Below are positions 45,735 to 55,018 of a DNA stretch of 64,000 nucleotides, piece by piece. The stretch comes from Azospirillum picis (GTDB lineage: Bacteria; Pseudomonadota; Alphaproteobacteria; Azospirillales; Azospirillaceae): assembly GCF_017876115.1 (NCBI RefSeq), contig NZ_JAGINO010000002.1:372001-436000 (forward strand), written 5' to 3'. A program made the position numbers and the translations under genes. Within the stretch, counting starts at the first letter, position 1; each line of letters opens with the position of its first letter. The notes beneath the pieces were generated by a model. It was not told where the DNA came from. It ran no database searches and saw only the letters and a program-made list of their open reading frames with translations.

Positions 45735-46121
45735 GATGCTTCTCCCTTCCCATGTGTGACGCGTCACGCGTCGTCGAGTGGTCTTTGGGGACTGTTCCGA
45801 GCCCGACCATAGCCGTGCCGGTCCGCCGCTGGGAAGTCCGCGCAACCCGTGCGCGGCGAAATCGCCGGAACGGCCGCATCGGCAGTTCCGTCCGTCTCCC
45901 GGCAAAAGATTCCGGGAATCTTTTTCGGACAGCGGGGCCGAGTACCGCCAGGGCTGCCGTGCGCTTTTTGCCGGCCTCTCAGGTTTATGATTTAATATCA
46001 GTTGCTTAATAGATATTTGCGCAATTGGCACGGCACTTGAAAGGGGAGAGCCAGGAAAACGTACGGTGCCTCGCCGGTCAAAGACCAAGAGCGGGGGCAG
46101 CCTCAGAAGGAGACTAGGACC
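45735..46121. other. Flagellin upstream region
   Basis: This 387-nt gap separates the divergent RidA and flagellin genes. It is AT-richer after 45960 and holds a sigma-54-like site at 46026-46040 plus a long 5' leader ending in a GGAGAC ribosome site. No gene is visible. Confidence 0.5.
46026..46040 (+). promoter_or_regulatory. Sigma-54-like promoter of flagellin gene
   Basis: TGGCACGGCACTTGA has the -24 GG (46027-46028) and the -12 pair (46039-46040) separated by 10 nt, as in TGGCACG-N4-TTGC. The -12 pair is GA instead of GC. It lies about 80 nt before the flagellin ATG. Confidence 0.55.
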
Positions 46122-47984
46122 ATGGCCGGTAATGTGACCCTGACCGCCTCGATGCGCACGAACCTGCTCCAGTTGCAGAGCACGCAGTCGCAGATCGACA
46201 AGAAGCAGAACATCCTGTCGACGGGCAACAAGATCAACTCGGCCCTGGATGGTCCGACCTCCTTCTTCGCCGCCAAGGGGCTGAACCAGCGCGCCGGCGA
46301 CCTGACGTCGCTGAAGGACGCGATGGGCCAGTCGATCAGCACCATCCAGGCCGCCGACAAGGGCCTGACCTCCATCGACTCGCTGGTCGACCAGGCCAAG
46401 GGCCTGACCACCGCAGCCTACGCGGCGCTGGGCAACGACGCCTCCTCGATCGCCACCCGCAAGGCGCTGGCCGCCCAGTTCAACACGCTGAAGGATCAGA
46501 TCGACAAGCTGGCCTCCGACAGCGGCTACGGCGGCAAGAACCTGATCAACGGCAACGGCCTCAGCATGGACAGCACCAGCGAGTCCCGTGCCTCGGTCAA
46601 CACCATCACCGGCCTCGACAACGCCCGCGTCACCAACGTGATCCGGGCCGACACCTACTCGATCCGCGTCAAGGGCGACGGCTCGATCGAAGGCAAGACC
46701 AGGGACATCTCCGACACCGAGAACGCGCACGGCATGACCGGCCTGAAGCTGTCGGGCAAGATGTCGACGACGATGGGCAGCTTCTCCAACGTCACGATCG
46801 AGGTGCGCGGCGCCAACGGCCGCACCCGCGACATCATCGTCGGCGAGGGCGACGAGAGCCGCACCATCTCCTACTTCGACAACACGCAGTCGATCGAGGC
46901 CAAGCAGGTCAAGCCGGCCAAGTCCGGCCAGGCGCAGGTCGCCAACATCAACGTCAGCGGCACGATCGAGGAAGGCGACATCTTCACCATCTCGGTGGAG
47001 GGCCAGTCCTTCAGCTATGCTGCAACCTCCGGCGACGTGGCCATCGGCCAAGACATTGCCAAGAACGTCGCGACGCGGCTCGCGAACTCGATCAACAACG
47101 CGATGGGTGCCGGCGGCCGCCTGGAGGGCAAAGACGTCAAGAGCGTGAGCATCGGCGGCTCCGGCACGATCCGGCTGACTGGCCAGCAGACGGCTGGCGT
47201 CGTGCGCGACATGGGGATCACCACCAGCGCCACCAACGCGCTGACCAAGCACATCTCGGAGAGCTTCGCCTCGGGTACCGTCGTCTCCTTCACGGTCGAC
47301 CGCCGCCTGCTGGAAACGGCCAACAACCAGGGCAACGGCATCTCGACCATCGAGAAGAAGGTCGACCTGCAACTCGAAGTCACCAACTCCAACGGGTCGC
47401 AGATCACCCGCGACGCCATGAACACCCAGGGCGACGCCAAGCTGGCGAACGGCGAGCAGTCCTACGCCTTCGACAGCGGCACCGTCCGCCTCAACATCGA
47501 CCAGAAGACGATCATGCAGGCGGCGTCGGCCGGCTGCTCGGCGAACCTCATCACCAAGCAGATCTCCGACGCCAACACCTCCAACGACATCACCGTCCAG
47601 TTGAACGAGCGCAACACCAACTCGATCACGGTGAACGCGGTCAACCTGTCGACCAGCGGCCAGGGCCTGCAGCTCGACGGTGCGCAGAACGACTGGACCG
47701 ACCGTGCCGACATCGACAAGGCGGTCGCCGGTCTCGACCATGCCAAGTCGACGATCCGCTCGGCCTCGCAGAACCTGTCGACCAACCTGAACATCATCAC
47801 GACCCGCGAGAGCTTCACCAAGGAGTTCAGCGACGTGCTGACGGAAGGCGCCAGCAAGCTGACGCTGGCCGATCAGAACGAGGAAGGCGCCAGCCTGCTG
47901 ATGCTGCAGACCCGCCAGCAGCTCGGCACCATCGCCCTCTCGCTCGCCAACCAGTCGCAGCAGTCGATCCTGCGCCTGTTCTAA
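46122..47984 (+). CDS. Flagellin
   Basis: A 620-aa filament protein. Conserved N-terminal D0/D1 (about 1-150: NVTLTASMRTNLLQLQSTQ, LDGPTSFFAAKGLNQRAGDL) and C-terminal D1/D0 (about 540-620: SFTKEFSDVLTEGASKL, ending QQSILRLF) flank a long variable middle of about 380 residues, exposed on the filament. The length is above the common 280-500 aa and fits Azospirillum-type flagellins. One Cys (AAGCSAN, about 475) is unusual for flagellin. Whether it forms the polar or lateral filament is not shown. A strong terminator follows. Confidence 0.94.
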   Translation: MAGNVTLTASMRTNLLQLQSTQSQIDKKQNILSTGNKINSALDGPTSFFAAKGLNQRAGDLTSLKDAMGQSISTIQAADKGLTSIDSLVDQAKGLTTAAYAALGNDASSIATRKALAAQFNTLKDQIDKLASDSGYGGKNLINGNGLSMDSTSESRASVNTITGLDNARVTNVIRADTYSIRVKGDGSIEGKTRDISDTENAHGMTGLKLSGKMSTTMGSFSNVTIEVRGANGRTRDIIVGEGDESRTISYFDNTQSIEAKQVKPAKSGQAQVANINVSGTIEEGDIFTISVEGQSFSYAATSGDVAIGQDIAKNVATRLANSINNAMGAGGRLEGKDVKSVSIGGSGTIRLTGQQTAGVVRDMGITTSATNALTKHISESFASGTVVSFTVDRRLLETANNQGNGISTIEKKVDLQLEVTNSNGSQITRDAMNTQGDAKLANGEQSYAFDSGTVRLNIDQKTIMQAASAGCSANLITKQISDANTSNDITVQLNERNTNSITVNAVNLSTSGQGLQLDGAQNDWTDRADIDKAVAGLDHAKSTIRSASQNLSTNLNIITTRESFTKEFSDVLTEGASKLTLADQNEEGASLLMLQTRQQLGTIALSLANQSQQSILRLF

Positions 47985-48004
47985 CCACGGTCGGCGGTAC
48001 GAAC

Positions 48005-48038
48005 GGAAAAGGGCGCCCCCGCCGGGGCGCCCTTTTCC
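48005..48038. terminator. Intrinsic terminator after flagellin
   Basis: A perfect 15-bp stem GGAAAAGGGCGCCCC / GGGGCGCCCTTTTCC with a 4-nt loop. Its A/T base pairs allow it to work for both the flagellin gene and the convergent peptidase gene. Confidence 0.85.
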
Positions 48039-48083
48039 GTTTCCGTCACACGGCAGCGATCAGAGCGGGGGTCAGGGCGGGAA

Positions 48084-49811
48084 TCAGCGGCCGCCTGTGG
48101 CCGGTCGGCCGGGCTCCGGCGGCTTGGGCAAGGCGCTCTCGATCAGGGCACGCGCGTCGGCCGCCAGCCCGGCCCGTCCCTCCGGCCGCGTGTACATCAT
48201 GTGTCCGCCCGGATGGACGGTGACCGCCACCCGGTCGCGGCCGTCCGGCGGCAGCTCCAGCCGCGACGCCACCCAGCGCGAGGCCATGTAGGGGGTGATC
48301 AGGTCGGTGCGGCCATGAACGATCAGCACGCGCAGGGAGGGCTGCAGGGTCAGCGCCGTCTGGAGGGCATCGACCGCGCTCGGCACCGACATGCGCGGCC
48401 AGTCCCAGTTCCGGTTGACCCGGTCGCTCAGCAGGCGATAGGGGGCGTCGGTCTTCACCGCCAGAGCGTCGTGGGCGTAGGCGGCGAAGGCGGTGGTGTA
48501 GGTCGGCACCGTGCCCTTCAGGAATGGGTCGAAGGGGATGCGGGCCGCTCCCGGATCGGGATCGGGCGCGGTGAAGGTGCCGTCGTAGATGCTGAGGACC
48601 CGGCCCTGGTCGCGCAGCAGGTCGCGCGTGAAGACCCCCATGGGCACCCGTCCGCGCTGGCGCCGCACCGTCTCGACCGGCAGGCCGGTGATCCGCGCCA
48701 CCTCGGCGAAGAAGCCCTCCGCCTCCTCCAGCCGGCCGTAGTCGAGCCCGGCCAACCCGGTCAGGTAGGACCCGAGGGCGAAGCGCTCCGCCGCGGCCGC
48801 CGCCTCCTGCGGGGTGCCGGGCGCCCGGCCGAGCGCGGCGGCCGACGCCGCCATCGCCGGGAGCTTCCAGGCCGGGCCGAGGATGCCGTCCTCGTCGATG
48901 GCGGCGAAATCGACGACCGGCGAGACCAGGATCAACCCGTTGACCGCGATGCCGACCTGGTCGATCAGCTCGTCGGCCATCTTGGCGATGCGGAAGCCGC
49001 CATAGCTCTCCCCGGCAAGGAACTTGGGCGAGGACCAGCGGCCGTTGCGGGTCAGCCACAGCCGGACGGTCTCGGCCATCGAGCGGGCATCGCCCTCAAC
49101 CGACCAGAAGCGCTTCTCGGCCTCGTCGGGCTTGAGCGCCCGGCTGAAGCCGGTCCCGACCGGATCGACGAAGACCAGGTCGGTGAAGGCCAGCCAACTG
49201 TCGGGGTTGTCGACCAGCGGTGCCGGCGGCGGCGGCAGCGTCCCGTCCGGCCCGAACGCCACCACCGTGGGGCCGGCGGCGCCGAGATGCATGTAGGCGG
49301 AAGCCGCGCCGGGGCCGCCATTGAAGACGAAGGTGACCGGCCGTTGGGCGCCCGCCGGGCTTCCGGAGCCCGGCGGCTCCGCTGCCCGCGAGTCGGCCCT
49401 TGACGGGTCGGCCCTTGAATTGGCCGGTGAGCCGGCCGGCGGGTCGGCCGTGTAGGAGACGGTGAAGATCCGCGCCGCCAGCTCCTCCTTGGCGCCGTCG
49501 CGCAGCGGCAGGAACTCGGCGGTCGCGGTGTAGGCGAGCGGACCGCCCGGCAGCGGCAGCGTGTGGCGGGTCACGCTGCGCTGCGGATCGAAGCCGCGGT
49601 CCTCCTCCCGGGCATGGTCCGCCGCGCCGCCGGCAGCCCCCTCCTTCCCGCCGCCGGCATCCTGCGCCTGCGCCCTTGCGGCGGACGGCAGGAGAACGGG
49701 AAGGGCCAGGGCCGGCAGCGACAGCGCCGACAACAGCAGGGCCGCGGCGAAGGGGCGGAGCGGTTTGCGCCGCGGCATCGCGGGCCGGCGGGCAGAGGAA
49801 TGGAGCGGCAT
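48084..49811 (-). CDS. S10 family serine carboxypeptidase-like protein, exported
   Basis: A 575-aa secreted peptidase with a signal peptide (about 12-48, ending ARAQAQD). The oxyanion loop is FNGGPGAASAYM, the catalytic Ser is in GESYGGFR, the Asp in VHGRTDLITPY and the His in VHPGGHMMY. This complete triad supports an active alpha/beta-hydrolase peptidase in the periplasm. I chose ATG 49811 (MPLHSS), with CAGGGAA upstream; ATG 49778 would also leave a signal peptide. Confidence 0.89.
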   Translation of the reverse strand: MPLHSSARRPAMPRRKPLRPFAAALLLSALSLPALALPVLLPSAARAQAQDAGGGKEGAAGGAADHAREEDRGFDPQRSVTRHTLPLPGGPLAYTATAEFLPLRDGAKEELAARIFTVSYTADPPAGSPANSRADPSRADSRAAEPPGSGSPAGAQRPVTFVFNGGPGAASAYMHLGAAGPTVVAFGPDGTLPPPPAPLVDNPDSWLAFTDLVFVDPVGTGFSRALKPDEAEKRFWSVEGDARSMAETVRLWLTRNGRWSSPKFLAGESYGGFRIAKMADELIDQVGIAVNGLILVSPVVDFAAIDEDGILGPAWKLPAMAASAAALGRAPGTPQEAAAAAERFALGSYLTGLAGLDYGRLEEAEGFFAEVARITGLPVETVRRQRGRVPMGVFTRDLLRDQGRVLSIYDGTFTAPDPDPGAARIPFDPFLKGTVPTYTTAFAAYAHDALAVKTDAPYRLLSDRVNRNWDWPRMSVPSAVDALQTALTLQPSLRVLIVHGRTDLITPYMASRWVASRLELPPDGRDRVAVTVHPGGHMMYTRPEGRAGLAADARALIESALPKPPEPGRPATGGR

Positions 49812-50007
49812 CGGCGGTTCCCTGATAGTTCCGGAGCGGCAGTCGGGCCGCCCGCCGGTTCGGACGGCGGTCCGTCCGATATTGCGGCGGCGTCCGCGAT
49901 GCGCAACCCGTGCCCCTGGTTGCGGGCTTGCCCTTGCCTTGACGGGCAGCCGGAACAATTTGCTCTCCACCCTAAAATCGTTAGCAATTGTGGGGTAGAC
50001 TTTTACC

Positions 50008-50026
50008 GTTAGCCGGCAGGGCTAAC
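50008..50026 (+). promoter_or_regulatory. Perfect palindrome in the leader of the chemoreceptor gene
   Basis: GTTAGCC (50008-50014) and GGCTAAC (50020-50026) flank GGCAG, just before the ribosome site AGGGTGG. It could be a repressor operator or a small translation-control hairpin. Confidence 0.45.
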
Positions 50027-50044
50027 TTTCACAGGGTGGCCCAT

Positions 50045-51757
50045 ATGCTTCTGTCCCGGCACGCGACGATACGCACGCGATTGTTTCTCGGTTATGGCGC
50101 GGTGCTTCTGCTTCTTGTCAGCCTGACGGTCATCGGCGTGCGCGAGGTGCACAAGATCGATTCCGACCTGAACCGCATCAACGACGTGAACAGCGTCAAG
50201 CAGCGCTACGCCATCAATTTCCGCGGCAGCGTCCACGACCGCGCCATCGCGTTGCGCGACGTGGTGCTGGCTTCGGATGCCGCCGTCCTTTCGGCCACGC
50301 TGACCGACATCGACCGGCTGGCCGCCTTCTACGACGAGGCCGCCCGCCCCCTCGACGCGATGTTCGCCAGCATGACCGACATCGAGCCGGAGGAGCGCTC
50401 CCTGCTGGCCGGCATCAAGGAGATCGAGGCGAAGTCCCTGCCGGCAGCCAAGGCGGTGATCGCCGCGCGCAAGGCCGAGGACATGGCCGGCGCCCAGCGG
50501 GCGCTGATGCAGGACGTCCGTCCGGCCTTCACGGAATGGCTGAAGCGGATCAACGCCTTCATCGACCTGCAGGAACGCAAGAACCAGCAGATCGCCGCGC
50601 GGGCGCGGATGGTCGCGAGCGGCTTCCAGACGCTGATGCTGTCGCTGTGCGCCGTCGCCGCCGTGCTCGCCGCCGGTTTCGGCCTGTGGACCGTGGGGGC
50701 GTTGCGGCCGCTGCGCCGGCTGACCGACGCCATGCTGACGCTGGCCCGCGGCGACCTGTCGGTCGCCGTGCCGCCGTCGGACAGCCGGGACGAGATCGGC
50801 CAGATCACCGGCGCCGTCGAGGTCTTCAAGGCCAACGCCATCGAGGCCGACGGCCTGCGCCACCGCCAGGCCGAGGCCGAGCATGCCGCCGAGGAGCGCA
50901 AGCGCGCCGAGATGGCGGCGCTCGCCGACCGCTTCGAGAGCGAGGTGAAGGGCGTGGTGGAAAGCGTATCGGCCTCCTCCACCGAGGTGCGGGCGCTGGC
51001 CCAGACGCTGGCCACCACCGCCGATCATACCGAGACGCAGGCCACCACCGTCGCCGCGGCGTCGGAACAGGCGTCCGTCAACGTCCAGACCGTCGCCGCG
51101 GCGGCCGAGGAGCTGGCCGCCTCGATCGCCGAGATCGGCCGCCAGATCGGCGAGAGCACGCAGAAGGCCAAGCAGGCCGCCCAGCAGGCCGACGGGACCA
51201 ACCGCATCGTCGACGGCCTGTCGTCGAAGGCGAACCAGATCGGCGACGTGGTGAACCTCATCAACTCCATCGCCGGCCAGACCAACCTGCTGGCGCTGAA
51301 CGCCACCATTGAGGCCGCCCGCGCCGGCGAGGCCGGCAAGGGCTTCGCCGTCGTCGCCAGCGAGGTCAAGAGCCTCGCCAACCAGACCGCCAAGGCGACC
51401 GGCGACATCTCGCAGCAGATCGCCGAGATCCAGACGGCGACCGCCGACGCGGTGCAGGCGATCCAGAGCATCGCCGCCACCATCGGCGAGGTGAACGCCA
51501 TCGTCGGCACCATCGCCCAGGCGGTCGACGGCCAGAACGCCGCGACCATGGAGATCGCCCGCAACGTCCAGCAGGCGGCGGCCGGCACCAACGAGGTGTC
51601 TGCGTCGATCGGCGGCGTGCTGCAGGCGGCATCGGAAACCGGCGGCGGCGCGTCGAGGCTGCTCGCCTCGTCCGGCGAACTGTCGACGCAGGCCGGCCTG
51701 CTGCGCTCGCAGGTCGACCGCTTCCTCGGCAGCGTGCGCAGCGGCACCGGCCGCTGA
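50045..51757 (+). CDS. Methyl-accepting chemotaxis protein with 4-helix-bundle sensor
   Basis: A 570-aa membrane receptor. TM1 ([19 protein letters not shown], about 12-30), a helical 4HB_MCP-type periplasmic sensor (about 31-190), TM2 ([19 protein letters not shown], about 198-216), HAMP, then the MCP domain with [20 protein letters not shown]. Ligand unknown. ATG 50045 chosen with AGGGTGG upstream. Confidence 0.92.
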   Translation: MLLSRHATIRTRLFLGYGAVLLLLVSLTVIGVREVHKIDSDLNRINDVNSVKQRYAINFRGSVHDRAIALRDVVLASDAAVLSATLTDIDRLAAFYDEAARPLDAMFASMTDIEPEERSLLAGIKEIEAKSLPAAKAVIAARKAEDMAGAQRALMQDVRPAFTEWLKRINAFIDLQERKNQQIAARARMVASGFQTLMLSLCAVAAVLAAGFGLWTVGALRPLRRLTDAMLTLARGDLSVAVPPSDSRDEIGQITGAVEVFKANAIEADGLRHRQAEAEHAAEERKRAEMAALADRFESEVKGVVESVSASSTEVRALAQTLATTADHTETQATTVAAASEQASVNVQTVAAAAEELAASIAEIGRQIGESTQKAKQAAQQADGTNRIVDGLSSKANQIGDVVNLINSIAGQTNLLALNATIEAARAGEAGKGFAVVASEVKSLANQTAKATGDISQQIAEIQTATADAVQAIQSIAATIGEVNAIVGTIAQAVDGQNAATMEIARNVQQAAAGTNEVSASIGGVLQAASETGGGASRLLASSGELSTQAGLLRSQVDRFLGSVRSGTGR

Positions 51758-51877
51758 CTGGAGGCGGGAGGGAGGCCGGGCCGGCCGGCGGCGGCGCCCT
51801 GGGAGGCTCGTCCCGCCCCAACCGTGATCGGCCCGTTCGTGACCGTTTCGCTCGTGACTGGCCCGGCAGCGGGCCGG

Positions 51878-52555
51878 TCACTGCACCTCGAAGCAGCGGC
51901 TGTAATGGTCGGAGACGAAGGCCGGCATCGAGCTGCCGCCGGCATAGGCCGTCACCGCCACCTTGTTGCCGATGGCGAAATCCAGGGTGTTGCCGTTCTG
52001 GTGCGTTCGTCCAGCCGTCCAGGTCGGTGCATAGCCGCGCCACTGCATGTCGGCCGGGGAACAGTTGTAGTCGCCGGCACAGACGTATTTCTCCTTCGAG
52101 ATCACCGAAAGAAGGCTGGCGGCGACGCCGGACGCCGACTTGTGGTTCCCCGACGGCGCGTGGATGCTGTAGGCCCAGATGCCGTCGTTCGTCTTGATGC
52201 CGATCAGCGGGCGCAGGCCGTCGCTGTGGTGGGAGACCACGCCGTACCGGCCGGAGTAATTGGTCGCAATCACCGCCATGCTGCACCGGTCGTGCTTGGC
52301 CTTGGTGTTCGCGGTCGAATCGTACCAGATGATGTGCGCCCATTTCGGCCACCGGCTGCTGCCGAAATTCCGCTCGCCCTCCATCAGCGTCACGCCGCCG
52401 CAGTTGGTCGGCTTGAGACCCCAGTCAGGATAGCCGCCGGTTTCCTGCAGCAGCAGGATGTCGATGCCGTTGTGCAGGGCGGTCAGGACGTCCGACGCGT
52501 TGGATGTCTCCTCGTTGCTGCCCGCCCCCTGCATGTTCCAGGTCAGGATCTTCAT
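51878..52555 (-). CDS. CdtB-like endonuclease/exonuclease/phosphatase protein
   Basis: A 225-aa protein of the EEP nuclease superfamily most like cytolethal distending toxin subunit B. It starts MKILTWNMQGAG (CdtB: STWNMQG). Predicted catalytic residues are E39 (LLLQETGG), H132 (YSIHAPSG), D162 and N164 (CAGDYNCSP), D192 (GNTLDFAI) and D216-H217 (VSDHYSR). It has no signal peptide, and no cdtA or cdtC gene is nearby, so it is not an exported AB toxin as it stands. Roles could be DNase, phosphoinositide phosphatase or an effector delivered another way. GGAGG lies 7 nt before the ATG. GC looks slightly lower than the neighbours. Confidence 0.82.
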   Translation of the reverse strand: MKILTWNMQGAGSNEETSNASDVLTALHNGIDILLLQETGGYPDWGLKPTNCGGVTLMEGERNFGSSRWPKWAHIIWYDSTANTKAKHDRCSMAVIATNYSGRYGVVSHHSDGLRPLIGIKTNDGIWAYSIHAPSGNHKSASGVAASLLSVISKEKYVCAGDYNCSPADMQWRGYAPTWTAGRTHQNGNTLDFAIGNKVAVTAYAGGSSMPAFVSDHYSRCFEVQ

Positions 52556-52732
52556 GCGCCCACCTCCGTCGATTGAAGGACCCCGACAGACTGCCAGCAT
52601 TGCGGACGGGAGAAAATCCCCCGCCGCGCTGCGCACCGTCGCGGCCCCACTCCTGCCGCCGTTGCGAATCCGCGGTCGCGCCGCTACACAAGGGCAACGC
52701 GCGAGCTTTCCCGTTTTCCGGAGCCTTCCGTC

Positions 52733-53419
52733 ATGTCCACCCTGCCCGACCAGGCCACCATCGCCGCCACCGCGGCCAAGATCCTGCTGGAGATCAAGGC
52801 GCTGCACTTCAACGCCGAGACGCCCTTCATCTTCACCTCCGGCTGGGCGAGCCCGGTCTACACCGACTGCCGCCGCATCGTCTCCTTCCCGCGGGCGCGC
52901 AAGGCGCTGATGGACTTCGCGGTCGCCACCATCGAGCGCGAGATCGGCTACGAGGCCATCGACGCGGTGGCGGGCGGCGAGACGGCCGGCATCCCCTTCG
53001 CGGCGTGGATCGCCGACCGGCTGGAACTGCCGATGCAGTATGTGCGCAAGAAGCCCAAGGGCTTCGGCCGCAACGCCCAGATCGAAGGGCTGCTGACCGA
53101 GGGCCAGCGGGTCCTGCTGGTCGAGGACCTGGCGACCGACGGCAAGAGCAAGGAGAACTTCGTCACCGCGCTGCGCAACGGCGGCGCCCAGGTGACCGAC
53201 ACCTTCGTGATCTTCCACTACGGCATCTTCCCGCAGTCACAGGTCAACATGGACGCCATCGGCGTGCGCCTGCACGCGCTGTGCACCTGGTGGGACGTGC
53301 TGAAGGTCGCGCGCGACAACCGCTATTTCGACGAGAACACCCTGTCCGAGGTCGAGAAGTTCCTGCACGACCCGGTGGGCTGGTCGGCCGCGCATGGCGG
53401 CAAGACGAGCATGAGCTGA
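52733..53419 (+). CDS. pyrE: Orotate phosphoribosyltransferase
   Basis: A 228-aa enzyme making OMP from orotate and PRPP in pyrimidine synthesis. The PRPP-binding motif is [14 protein letters not shown] (about 123-136); [17 protein letters not shown] and [13 protein letters not shown] are also typical. It is divergent from the CdtB-like gene with about 180 nt between starts. Confidence 0.95.
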   Translation: MSTLPDQATIAATAAKILLEIKALHFNAETPFIFTSGWASPVYTDCRRIVSFPRARKALMDFAVATIEREIGYEAIDAVAGGETAGIPFAAWIADRLELPMQYVRKKPKGFGRNAQIEGLLTEGQRVLLVEDLATDGKSKENFVTALRNGGAQVTDTFVIFHYGIFPQSQVNMDAIGVRLHALCTWWDVLKVARDNRYFDENTLSEVEKFLHDPVGWSAAHGGKTSMS

Positions 53420-53482
53420 AGGCTTGCGGGGCAGGGAAAGCTGCCGCCCTTCCTGTCCCGCCATGCCGCCCGGCCGCCGGCG

Positions 53483-54328
53483 TCAGCCCGGGAGATAGTT
53501 CCCGATCATTTTCAAGAGGTCGAGCGCAGAGCTGTCGACCCGGTCGTTCATCCCCACCGAGCGGATCGACGCCGCGACCGTGGCCTTCCCATCCTTGCCG
53601 CCATCGGTGATCGCGAACAGACTGGCGCCGTCACCCGCGCCCAGGTCGGTCAGTCCGGCGAGCACCCCGTTCTTGATGCTGTTCGATGTGCCCGCCGTTG
53701 CCGGATCGCCATTCGTCAGGGCAACCAGGGTTTGCTTGTCCGCCGGAACCTTTGCCTGACGGTCGAAGGCGAGGTCCATGCGCTTGCCGAAATCGGGGTC
53801 GCCGGCCGCGGTGACGCTCAGGCTGAGAAGGCCGGTCCGGGATTGGGCGTCCGCTTCCGAGTCATCCTTCAGCAGGCCGCTTTCCTTCAGGATTTCCGGA
53901 ATTTCCGGCTTCTCCAGCCCGTTCTCTTTGGCGAGATTGTCCAGCATGGCGTTGCCGGCGCCACTGGTCATGATGCTGACATTGTCGCCCAACCCGAACT
54001 TGTCGCGCGCCAGCGCGCTGAGCTTTTCCATGTAGCGGCTGGCTTCCTCGCCATGGCGCTGCATCGCCGGGATGATCTTGTCCATGTCCTTGACGGCGGC
54101 GGCGAGCTCGGGGCTTGCCGTCGCCCCCATGCTGAAGGCCTTCGCGCTGAGATCGACGCTCAGGGCGCGGCTCGCCTGTTCGGAGAGGAACACCGTATCC
54201 ACCGGCCCCATTGCGCGACCACCGCCGCTCTTGACTGAAGGAGAGGCCGGGGAAGCCCCACCCGTCTGCCGAATAACCGCCGACCCCTGGATGTCGTAGG
54301 CCTTCCCTCCCGTTTTTGAAACATCCAT
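53483..54328 (-). CDS. Protein of unknown function, helical, no known domain
   Basis: I do not recognise this 281-aa protein. It has no signal peptide or membrane segment. The N terminus (MDVSKTGGKAYDIQG) is Ser/Gly-rich, the middle (MDKIIPAMQRHGEEASRYMEKL, about 75-96, is helical and charged) and the end LKMIGNYLPG is hydrophobic. The short disordered start and the FLSEQASRAL segment recall flagellar or secreted-substrate proteins, but this is weak. ATG 54328 has GGAG nine bases upstream; ATG 54343 is an alternative. It ends 64 nt from pyrE. Confidence 0.6.
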   Translation of the reverse strand: MDVSKTGGKAYDIQGSAVIRQTGGASPASPSVKSGGGRAMGPVDTVFLSEQASRALSVDLSAKAFSMGATASPELAAAVKDMDKIIPAMQRHGEEASRYMEKLSALARDKFGLGDNVSIMTSGAGNAMLDNLAKENGLEKPEIPEILKESGLLKDDSEADAQSRTGLLSLSVTAAGDPDFGKRMDLAFDRQAKVPADKQTLVALTNGDPATAGTSNSIKNGVLAGLTDLGAGDGASLFAITDGGKDGKATVAASIRSVGMNDRVDSSALDLLKMIGNYLPG

Positions 54329-55018
54329 TTGTCTGCGCTCCATTTTCTGGAAACCTCATCGCATTTTCTCATGGCTCCATGAAAATTTCAAATGTCCACC
54401 AGAGATTTATCTGCACCAGAAAATATACCCTATTATGCTGATCCTTGAACCCATGATACTTTGGTTTCTAATTATTCATTTCGTAAGCAGTATTTTTGCT
54501 GGGTTCCTCATCTTCAATAACGATGATTCGCTGTCGCAAAACAACTCGGCCCAGGTGCCGGCATCCGGGCCTTACGTTGGCGATTGGAGGGTGCCCGCTC
54601 TTGGCAGCAACGACACGGTCATTGGGTACACTGGAAACGATACGTTCCACGGTGGGTATCGGGACGACCGGCTGAACGGCCTCCAAGGCAACGGCGTCCT
54701 CTACGGGCAGGGTGGTCGGCGTCGGCCTGACAACCAGCCCGCACTGTTCCCGCAAAGGGGATCACGCAGAAGCTCCTTCCCCTTCTTTTCGGGCGTCATG
54801 GTACCCGCGCGCCGTAGCGCGACGGCGCGCCGCCGTCCTTGACCGCACCGCACACGCCGCTAATATCCGGCGCGATGGACGTCTCGCTGCGGATCCTTGC
54901 GCTTAGCGCGCGAATTACCGGCCCGGCTCTCTGAGGAGGGCCGGGATCGAGACCTTCTGTGCTTCGGGCGGCCCCCTTTCCGCCGCCCGACGGTAATGCT
55001 TTCCCTCAGGGATCCGAC
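54329..55018. other. AT-rich intergenic island before ileS
   Basis: About 690 nt. From 54360 to 54560 the GC content falls well below the window mean. It contains a possible RTX-like remnant on the plus strand and a hairpin CCCGGC/GCCGGG (about 54922-54943) before ileS. No intact gene is supported. Confidence 0.5.
54435..54720 (+). pseudogene. Remnant with RTX-like Gly/Asp repeats
   Basis: The open frame begins with a hydrophobic stretch (LWFLIIHFVSSIFAGFLIF) and then shows degenerate RTX nonapeptides: IGYTGNDTFHGG, YRDDRLNGL, QGNGVLYGQGG. RTX repeats bind calcium in large secreted proteins. After about 54715 the frame turns to Arg/Pro-rich sequence, as if a frameshift or truncation has occurred. 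It is probably a fragment left by an insertion or deletion; a short real protein cannot be excluded. Confidence 0.45.
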
